From Onstottus_A sp036505875 (GTDB taxonomy: Bacteria; Acidobacteriota; Blastocatellia; UBA7656), in contig DASXSR010000165.1 in assembly GCA_036505875.1 (NCBI GenBank), positions 1 to 28,310 on the forward strand: DNA of 28,310 nt, written 5' to 3'. Positions 23,364-28,310 of this stretch are shown one piece after another (the stretch's first letter is position 1; the number at the start of each line of letters is the position of its first letter). The position numbers and the translations under genes were made by a program. The notes beneath the pieces were generated by a model that made no database searches, was not told where the DNA came from, and worked only from the letters and a program-made list of their open reading frames with translations.

Positions 23364-24194
23364 ATGCAGACCGAACGCGAACTCAGACAGCAGATCGTTG
23401 AAATTGGCCGCCGTATTTATCAGCACGGCTTCGTTGCGGCGTCTGACGGCAACATCAGCGCCCGACTTCCCGACGGCACGATCGTCACTACGCCGACGAT
23501 GGTGTGCAAAGGACGAATGAGTGAAGATATGCTGGTGCTGGTGGACGTCGAAGGGCAAAAGCTGCGCCGCGACGAGCGCAATCCCTCGTCCGAGTTTGCG
23601 ATGCACAAGACGATTTATCAGCTCAGGCCCGACGTGCACGCGGTTGTTCACGCGCATCCGCCTTTCGGGACCGGGTTCGCAGTTGCAAATGTTCCACTCG
23701 ATAAGCCGTTGCTTTCGGAGGTCATTCTTACGCTGGGCTGTGTGCCCTTGACCGGTTACGGCACTCCATCGACAGAAGAACTGCCGCAATCGCTGGCGCC
23801 GTTCATTCCACATCACGATGCCCTGCTGCTCGCCAATCACGGCGCTGTCGCGTATGGTCCTGATCTGGAAACCGCTTTTGCGCGGATGGAAACGCTTGAG
23901 CACTTCGCGAAGATAACGCTGGTAGCTCGGTTGGTGGGAAGACCGCACGAATTGCCGCCCGAAGCGATTGAAAAGTTGTTGGACGTGCGCGAGCGTGCCG
24001 GATACATGCCTGCCGAAACTCGATGCTGCCAGGCGTGCGGTTATTCGCAAGGTCACGCTTCGACCTGCGCCGTTGGAAGCGCGACTCGTTCCTACGGCGC
24101 TAATGGGGACGACACAGTGACGCTGACTCGAAAGGAGTTGACGGCGCTCATAACCGAAGCGGCGAAATTGGTCGCGCGAGAAATGAAAGATTAG
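23364..24194 (+). CDS. Class II aldolase with candidate encapsulation helix
   Basis: A 276-residue protein. Residues 1-~205 are a class II aldolase/adducin domain like L-fuculose-1-phosphate aldolase. Catalytic Glu E77 (NPSSEF), zinc ligands H96 and H98 (VHAHPPFG) and H159 (LANHGAVAYG) are all present. Such enzymes split sugar 1-phosphates into dihydroxyacetone phosphate and an aldehyde. After the core comes a Cys cluster (C221, C222, C225, C235, with H231) and a Gly/Ser/Asp linker. A final amphipathic helix follows (LTRKELTALITEAAKLVARE, ~254-273), of the type that targets enzymes into microcompartments. The gene is followed by shell genes, which supports this reading. Exact sugar substrate unknown; fuculose- or rhamnulose-phosphate is a guess from PVM-type compartments. 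Confidence 0.88.
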   Translation: MQTERELRQQIVEIGRRIYQHGFVAASDGNISARLPDGTIVTTPTMVCKGRMSEDMLVLVDVEGQKLRRDERNPSSEFAMHKTIYQLRPDVHAVVHAHPPFGTGFAVANVPLDKPLLSEVILTLGCVPLTGYGTPSTEELPQSLAPFIPHHDALLLANHGAVAYGPDLETAFARMETLEHFAKITLVARLVGRPHELPPEAIEKLLDVRERAGYMPAETRCCQACGYSQGHASTCAVGSATRSYGANGDDTVTLTRKELTALITEAAKLVAREMKD

Positions 24195-24275
24195 TCCTCT
24201 GTCATTTGTCATTGGTCATTTGTAAATTCGCCGTATCCGACACATGACAAATGACCAGTGACAAATGACAAAGGA
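24195..24275. repeat. Palindromic repeat, family B (GTCATTTGTC words)
   Basis: Arms 24195-24223 and 24247-24275 are complementary at 27 of 29 positions, with a 23-base loop. Each arm is made of reiterated words such as GTCATTTGTC and TGGTCATTTGT. It starts right after the aldolase stop and ends 15 bases before the BMC-H ATG. Confidence 0.92.
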
Positions 24276-24290
24276 CAACGAGGAGACTCT

Positions 24291-24578
24291 ATGGAAGCTC
24301 TTGGAATGATCGAGACGAAGGGGTTGGTAGCAATGATCGAAGCGGCTGACGCGATGGTAAAGGCCGCGAACGTTACGCTGATCGGTTATGAGAAGATCGG
24401 CGCGGGGCTGGTGACCGCAATCGTGCGCGGCGATGTCGCGGCAGTGAAGGCTGCGACTGACGCGGGGGCGGCTGCTGCGCGCCGAGTCGGCGAGCTTGTG
24501 AGCGTTCACGTCATACCGCGTCCGCACTCGGCGGTTGACGAGAACATGCCGGTGACTTACGAGTCGCGGGAAAAATGA
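24291..24578 (+). CDS. BMC-H microcompartment shell protein (EutM/PduA-like)
   Basis: A 95-residue single BMC-domain protein; such proteins form hexamers that tile the flat faces of microcompartment shells. The N-terminus MEALGMIETKGLVAMIEAAD is the canonical start of the fold, and VTLIGYEKIGAGLVTAIVRG contains the central-pore loop (KIGAG, versus the common KIGSG). Later GDVAAVKAATDAGAAAARRV and VHVIPRPH complete the domain. ATG 24291 is chosen over 24258 because the fold starts here and GAGGAG lies about six bases upstream; the longer frame would translate the palindrome. Only one BMC-H gene and no BMC-T are in the window. Confidence 0.95.
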   Translation: MEALGMIETKGLVAMIEAADAMVKAANVTLIGYEKIGAGLVTAIVRGDVAAVKAATDAGAAAARRVGELVSVHVIPRPHSAVDENMPVTYESREK

Positions 24579-24580
24579 GG

Positions 24581-24643
24581 GTAGTCAGTAGCCCGTAGCC
24601 AGTAGTCAGTAGCTACGGACTACGGACCACTGACTACGGACCA
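24581..24643. repeat. Palindromic repeat, family C, copy 1 (AGTCCGTAG words)
   Basis: Left side TAGTCAGTAGCCCGTAGCC then AGTAGTCAGTAG, right side CTACGGACTACGGACCACTG then ACTACGGACCAC; they form a long imperfect hairpin with almost no loop. It begins 3 bases after the BMC-H stop and ends 5 bases before the BMC-P ATG, so it fills the whole gap. Confidence 0.9.
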
Positions 24644-24648
24644 CCCCT

Positions 24649-24921
24649 ATGATTCTTGCTCGAATAGTTGGAACCGTCGTGGCCACGCGCAAAGACGAGC
24701 GCCTTCACGGGCGCAAGCTGCTTGTCGCGCGGCTGGTGGGCGTTGACGGCAAAGATGAACAGGGCCACATCATCGCAGTCGATACGGTCGGCGCGGGCTT
24801 TCACGAAGTCGTCTTGATCGTGCAAGGCAGCTCTGCACGAATGGCCTTCGGCTGCAAAGAGTGTCCGATCGACGCCGCGGTTGTCGGAATAGTTGATACT
24901 GTGGAAGTCAGTAGTCCGTAG
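24649..24921 (+). CDS. BMC-P vertex protein (EutN/CcmL-like)
   Basis: A 90-residue protein of the EutN/CcmL family; these form pentamers that close the vertices of microcompartment shells. MILARIVGTVVATRKDERLH is the family N-terminus, followed by GRKLLVARLVGVDG, AVDTVGAGFHEVVLIVQGSS and CPIDAAVVGIVDTVEV. The start ATG 24649 has no visible ribosome site because a palindrome ends five bases before it; reinitiation or coupling is likely. The last codons (GTC AGT AGT CCG TAG) lie inside the next palindrome copy, which supplies the stop codon. Confidence 0.95.
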   Translation: MILARIVGTVVATRKDERLHGRKLLVARLVGVDGKDEQGHIIAVDTVGAGFHEVVLIVQGSSARMAFGCKECPIDAAVVGIVDTVEVSSP

Positions 24922-24981
24922 TCCGTGGTCCGTAGTCCTTTTGCGATCTACGGACTACTGGCTACTGACCACGGACTAGTC
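24907..24981. repeat. Palindromic repeat, family C, copy 2
   Basis: Left side GTCAGTAGTCCGTAGTCCG then TGGTCCGTAGTCC, loop TTTTGCGAT, right side CTACGGACTACTGGCTACTG then ACCACGGACTAGTC. It is built from the same words as copy 1, 263 bases away. It begins inside the 3' end of the BMC-P frame and ends right at the nadE ATG. Confidence 0.9.
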
Positions 24982-26718
24982 ATGAACACCATCAGAGTAG
25001 CACTAGCGCAGATCAATCCGACTGTCGGTGATCTTGCCGGCAACGCCGATCTGGTGCTCGACTACATCGGACGCGCGCAAGAAGTTGAGGCGGACCTCGT
25101 TGCGTTTCCCGAACTTGCTCTGACCGGCTACCCTCCCGAAGATCTTCTGCTAAAACCTCACTTCGTGCGTAAGAACCTGAACGCGCTCGACCGAATCGTC
25201 AGCGCAAGCAAAGACCTGATAGTCATTGTCGGCTTCGTCGACACTGACGGGTCGGATACCTACAACGCGGCGGCGGTGATTTCCGGCGCCAAACTCGTTG
25301 ACAAGTATCACAAGAACTTTCTGCCAAACTATGGCGTGTTCGACGAAGAGCGTTACTTTCAAAGGGGCACGCGCTGCCCGGTGTTCTCGTTCGGTGACGC
25401 GCGGATCGGTCTGAACATCTGCGAGGACATTTGGTACCCCGGCGGCCCAACCAAGATCCAGGCTCTGGTCGGCGATGCGCATCTCATCATCAATATCTCT
25501 TCGTCTCCGTATCACGCGCGAAAGACCTTGGATCGAGAACGAATGCTATGCACGCGAGCCGAAGACAACGCGGTGGCGCTTGCTTATTGCAATCTGGTCG
25601 GCGGGCAAGATGAATTGGTCTTTGACGGCAACAGCTTGATTATCAACGAAGACGGTCGAATCATCTCGCGCGGCCTCGCGTTCAAGGAAGACCTCGTCGT
25701 CGCGGACATCAACATCGAGCACGTGTTCTCGGAGCGACTGCACGACCCTCGACGCCGACGCGAGAAGCTGAAAGCAAGTGCTGATGATTCTCTTTATTTC
25801 GTTGACATTCCGAACGGCTCACGGCCCGATGAAAAGCCGTCGTTCCTCGCGCGTGACAATGTGCAACTCGACGGGACAGAAGAGATCTATACAGCGCTGG
25901 TAACCGGCACGCGGGACTACGTGCGAAAGAACGGATTCGATAAGGTTTACCTCGGGTTGTCGGGCGGGATCGACTCAGCGCTGACGGCCGTGATCGCCTC
26001 CGATGCCATCGGTCCCGACGGCGTGAATGGAGTTTACATGCCCACGCGCTACTCGTCGTCTGAGTCGGCGCGCGATGCTCGGCAGCTTGCACAGAATCTC
26101 GGGATTCATTTTCAGGTCATCGAGATCGAAGACACCTTCAAACAGTATCTGCAGATGATGGCGCCTCCGTTCAATGGGCTTCCAGAAGACACAACAGAAG
26201 AGAACCTGCAGGCGCGGATTCGCGGCAACATCTTGATGGCGCTGTCGAACAAGTTTCACGGGATCGTTCTGTCAACCGGCAACAAGAGCGAGCTGAGCGT
26301 CGGCTACTCGACGCTGTACGGCGATATGTGCGGCGGATTCATGGTGTTGAAGGACGTGCCCAAGACTCTCGTCTATGAGCTTGCGCAGCTGGTCAACGCT
26401 CGCGGCGATCGACCGGTGATTCCTGAATACGTGATCACGCGCCCGCCTTCAGCAGAGCTGCGCCCGAATCAAACGGACCAGGACACGCTTCCGCCCTACG
26501 AGGTACTCGACGAGATTCTCGAGTTGTGTATCGAGAAAGATATGAGCGTCGAAGCAATCGCCGAAGCCGGCTACCCGATCGACATAGTTCGATGGGTTGT
26601 GAATCGCGTAGACGCCGCCGAGTACAAGCGTCGCCAATCAGCTCCGGGAATAAAGATCACGCCTCGGGCATTCGGGCGCGACCGCCGCATGCCGATCACT
26701 AATGAGTACCACAACTGA
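24982..26718 (+). CDS. nadE: Glutamine-dependent NAD synthetase
   Basis: About 578 residues; it makes NAD from deamido-NAD, ATP and glutamine in the cytoplasm. The N-terminal nitrilase-type glutaminase domain has the triad E44 (AFPELALTGYPPEDLL), K111 (YHKNFLPNYGVFDE) and C147 (LNICEDIWYPGG). The C-terminal synthetase domain has the P-loop YLGLSGGIDSALTAVIASDA, the STGNKSELSVGYSTLYGD segment, and KRRQSAPGIKITPRAFGRDR near the end. ATG 24982 opens the family N-terminus; longer frames would translate the palindrome. No ribosome site is seen, the palindrome ending directly at the start. It follows the BMC genes on the same strand and may be cotranscribed. Confidence 0.96.
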   Translation: MNTIRVALAQINPTVGDLAGNADLVLDYIGRAQEVEADLVAFPELALTGYPPEDLLLKPHFVRKNLNALDRIVSASKDLIVIVGFVDTDGSDTYNAAAVISGAKLVDKYHKNFLPNYGVFDEERYFQRGTRCPVFSFGDARIGLNICEDIWYPGGPTKIQALVGDAHLIINISSSPYHARKTLDRERMLCTRAEDNAVALAYCNLVGGQDELVFDGNSLIINEDGRIISRGLAFKEDLVVADINIEHVFSERLHDPRRRREKLKASADDSLYFVDIPNGSRPDEKPSFLARDNVQLDGTEEIYTALVTGTRDYVRKNGFDKVYLGLSGGIDSALTAVIASDAIGPDGVNGVYMPTRYSSSESARDARQLAQNLGIHFQVIEIEDTFKQYLQMMAPPFNGLPEDTTEENLQARIRGNILMALSNKFHGIVLSTGNKSELSVGYSTLYGDMCGGFMVLKDVPKTLVYELAQLVNARGDRPVIPEYVITRPPSAELRPNQTDQDTLPPYEVLDEILELCIEKDMSVEAIAEAGYPIDIVRWVVNRVDAAEYKRRQSAPGIKITPRAFGRDRRMPITNEYHN

Positions 26719-26723
26719 TCATG

Positions 26724-26814
26724 CCTTGTACGGGCGGCCCTCTGTGGCCGCCCCTCATTAATCGATTTAGACCTTCGGCGTAAGGGGCAGCCACAGAGGG
26801 ACGCCCATACAAGG
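26724..26814. repeat. Palindromic repeat, family D (GC-rich, 31-bp arms)
   Basis: Arms 26724-26754 and 26784-26814 are complementary at 28 of 31 positions, with a 29-base loop. The arms contain CCCTCTGTGGC and GCCACAGAGGG cores and start or end with CCTTGTA/TACAAGG. It fills the gap between the convergent nadE and DUF4349 genes and might act as a two-way terminator, though it has no T-run. Confidence 0.92.
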
Positions 26815-26815
26815 A

Positions 26816-27775
26816 TTATTCAGTTGGGACCGGCGACGGTTCAACCGCTCTTCGTGCAGTCACGCGTCTACGAAGGGTGCGCCACACCATCCACGCCGGC
26901 AAACCTAATAAGACCGCTATCGGCGCTAGCACTATCACTGCCTGTATCAAGAACAGAATGATTGAAGCAGCCACGTCAACCGCGTCACCGAATGAGCGCT
27001 TGATGCTGGAGCCGAATCCGCTTGTCGTCGCGGCGATGATCGGCTGCGGCATCTGGAGCGTCACCGTTATTGTCGAGAGCGCGGATTGGTTCTCGAGAAA
27101 ACGACGACGACCTTCGAACCGCTCAATCTCAGTTCGCACATCAGCAAGCTGGCTCTGGACTTCCAGAGCGTCGGAAACCTTTCGAGCCTGTTTCATTATT
27201 TCCAGGAACTGAGCTTCAAGCGCCTTTTTCGTTCGGATGCGAGCCTCGAGGTCGAGATATTCTTCAGAGACGTCTTGACCGGAGACTTTCTCTTGAACGA
27301 CGCGATTGCCGGCTGATCGTATCTGTTCAAGCGCGGAGTTGAACTGAGACGCCGGAACACGAGCGACAACCGTCACTGTTTGAGTAGGCTTGGTCTGACC
27401 GCCGCCGTCGTTGTGTTTGAAGTCGGAAGTCACGACGAACCCGCCGTGTGCTTCCGCGATCGAGGTGATCTTCCGAAGACCGTCAGACGGCGAATCGGTT
27501 TCTAGGGTCAGATCGCAATTTCGAATGATCTTGCGATCCGCCGCGAAGGTTGCGGCTTGCACTGCCGCTGCGTCTTCAAGCGAGACTTGCTGCTGTCGTC
27601 CGCCGATTGAAGTAACGATCGCGGTTCTCGCATCTGGTTTCTGCGAAGCCGCCTGCTCTTGAGACGCTTCCTTACGGAATGCACTCGCATCATGCGAAAC
27701 CCCCTTCTTGTCTTCTGAGCACCCGATCAGAACCACACTAGCTATAACCAGTAGCAATGTCGTAATAGTCCGCAT
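26816..27775 (-). CDS. DUF4349 lipoprotein
   Basis: About 319 residues. ATG 27775 is chosen because AGGAGG lies six bases upstream and the N-terminus MRTITTLLLVIASVVLIGC is a lipoprotein signal peptide with lipobox LIGC. Then come a polar region, the DUF4349 domain (RKIIRNCDLTLETDSPSDGL, VVARVPASQFNSALEQI, VSEEYLDLEARIRTKKALEA), a coiled coil rich in Glu/Arg/Leu (~190-240), and a C-terminal membrane helix (AASIILFLIQAVIVLAPIAV) with a basic cytoplasmic tail. Some homologs are called putative anti-sigma or YfiO-like, but the role is unknown. It is downstream of the truncated hemoglobin, with a terminator between. Confidence 0.88.
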   Translation of the reverse strand: MRTITTLLLVIASVVLIGCSEDKKGVSHDASAFRKEASQEQAASQKPDARTAIVTSIGGRQQQVSLEDAAAVQAATFAADRKIIRNCDLTLETDSPSDGLRKITSIAEAHGGFVVTSDFKHNDGGGQTKPTQTVTVVARVPASQFNSALEQIRSAGNRVVQEKVSGQDVSEEYLDLEARIRTKKALEAQFLEIMKQARKVSDALEVQSQLADVRTEIERFEGRRRFLENQSALSTITVTLQMPQPIIAATTSGFGSSIKRSFGDAVDVAASIILFLIQAVIVLAPIAVLLGLPAWMVWRTLRRRVTARRAVEPSPVPTE

Positions 27776-27865
27776 TTCACACCTCCTAGTCTCACTAGAA
27801 CACAAGCACGGATTGAAAGTTCCAATGTATTCATCTCAAGAACGGTGATTCGCTATCAGGTTGTA

Positions 27866-27900
27866 ACAAAAACTTGAGGGGGCCAGATCTCGGCCCCCTC
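27866..27900 (-). terminator. Rho-independent terminator of the hemoglobin gene
   Basis: On the minus strand GAGGGGGCC (27900-27892) pairs with GGCCCCCTC (27884-27876), loop of about seven, followed by AAG and TTTTTG (27872-27867). It lies about 33 bases after the hemoglobin stop. Confidence 0.85.
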
Positions 27901-27932
27901 TGAAGAATTGCAAACCGGACTTTGGACTCCAG

Positions 27933-28310
27933 CTACGGCTTCTCCACGATGTCCGCCTTCAAAGTCGTCAGCGCCGCTGCTACTTCCTTTTGCTCCTTCT
28001 CCGGCACCTTGAACTTCGTAAGCGTCGCCACAAGATGCTTCACCGAGATGTTCCAATCCTCTTCGGTGATCCCGAGCCCTTTGTGCGCGGTCTTCATATC
28101 GCGGCCGATGTACACGCAAGGACCGCCGGTCGCCGCGCAAAGCTGATCGACAACAAGCTGGCGCACCCTAGCCTTGCTGTTGTCGCTTAGCCCGATGAAG
28201 AATCGGCCAACCTTCGGATCGGTCGCAAGCCGCAAAATGAAATCATCAGTCACCGCCGCCAGCGCGTCGTACCCGCCGAGTCGCTTGTAAAGCGAGTCCC
28301 CGTGCTGAGC
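27933..28310 (-). CDS. Group I truncated hemoglobin, start outside window
   Basis: The frame is open to the window end, giving 125 residues and lacking only the first few. It reads QHGDSLYKRLGGYDALAAVT, the usual truncated-hemoglobin start, so a GTG at 28253 is not the true start. The proximal heme His is in DMKTAHKGLGI, preceded by CAATGGPCVYIGR, both hallmarks of group I (GlbN) proteins. The fold is the 2-over-2 globin; roles include binding oxygen or detoxifying nitric oxide. The window ends before the upstream codons, including any signal sequence. Its own terminator follows. Confidence 0.92.
   Translation of the reverse strand, partial: AQHGDSLYKRLGGYDALAAVTDDFILRLATDPKVGRFFIGLSDNSKARVRQLVVDQLCAATGGPCVYIGRDMKTAHKGLGITEEDWNISVKHLVATLTKFKVPEKEQKEVAAALTTLKADIVEKP

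Noticed and set aside
23306..24212. A 301-codon minus-strand frame opposite the aldolase
   Set aside because: Shadow of the aldolase gene; its protein is Arg/His-rich and its N-terminus translates palindrome sequence.
24195..24981. A CRISPR array suggested by the repeated words
   Set aside because: The repeats are imperfect inverted pairs separated by shell genes, with no regular direct repeat and spacer spacing.

Overview
The window looks like chromosomal DNA of an Acidobacteriota member, probably class Blastocatellia (Pyrinomonadales-like). This is inferred from a mix of features, not from a marker gene: an LptF-LptG fusion, zinc-ribbon membrane proteins with a conserved C-terminal tail, a small Cys-rich protein divergent from a helical-repeat protein, and several families of word-like palindromes between genes. 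The genome encodes a Gram-negative envelope (LptFG, TonB-type protein, lipoproteins). Most genes are ordinary housekeeping genes. I see no CRISPR array, prophage, insertion sequence or rRNA.

Layout. 1-2184 (minus): tRNA-Arg(CCG) with its own promoter and terminator, then a PQQ-type sugar dehydrogenase lipoprotein, exodeoxyribonuclease III, and the start of a secreted protein cut by the window edge. 2298-7753 (plus): a very long M14 metallopeptidase and a fused LptF-LptG permease. 7757-8767 (minus): a NudB-like Nudix hydrolase and an HU protein. 9112-9897 (plus): a VanY-like D,D-carboxypeptidase. 9998-10400 is a small gene graveyard: a Tat leader without a body and a higA-type antitoxin remnant. 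10595-11160 (minus): an orphan beta-rich small protein behind a good promoter and a hairpin-rich leader. 11376-13398 (plus): a TPR-TonB protein and two duplicated zinc-ribbon membrane proteins, each with its own matching promoter.

13424-18585 (minus) is a tight operon: HD-domain protein, Sir2 deacylase, LarC, FolE, and after a palindromic repeat, MetG. 18821-20327 holds a divergent pair: a small Cys-rich exported protein (minus) and a helical-repeat protein (plus). 20564-23065 (minus): an amidohydrolase, a Fic-like protein without its catalytic motif, and a VOC protein. 23364-26718 (plus) is the most interesting part: a compact bacterial microcompartment cassette made of a class II aldolase with a candidate C-terminal encapsulation helix, a BMC-H shell protein and a BMC-P vertex protein, followed by glutamine-dependent NAD synthetase. 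A long palindrome sits at each of the three junctions. 26816-28310 (minus): a DUF4349 lipoprotein and a group I truncated hemoglobin cut by the window end.

How the parts may work together (inference): the aldolase would make an aldehyde inside a protein shell built by BMC-H and BMC-P. No aldehyde or alcohol dehydrogenase or phosphotransacylase lies in the window, so the pathway must be completed elsewhere, or the cassette is a satellite. FolE and NudB both act in early pterin/folate synthesis but are not adjacent.
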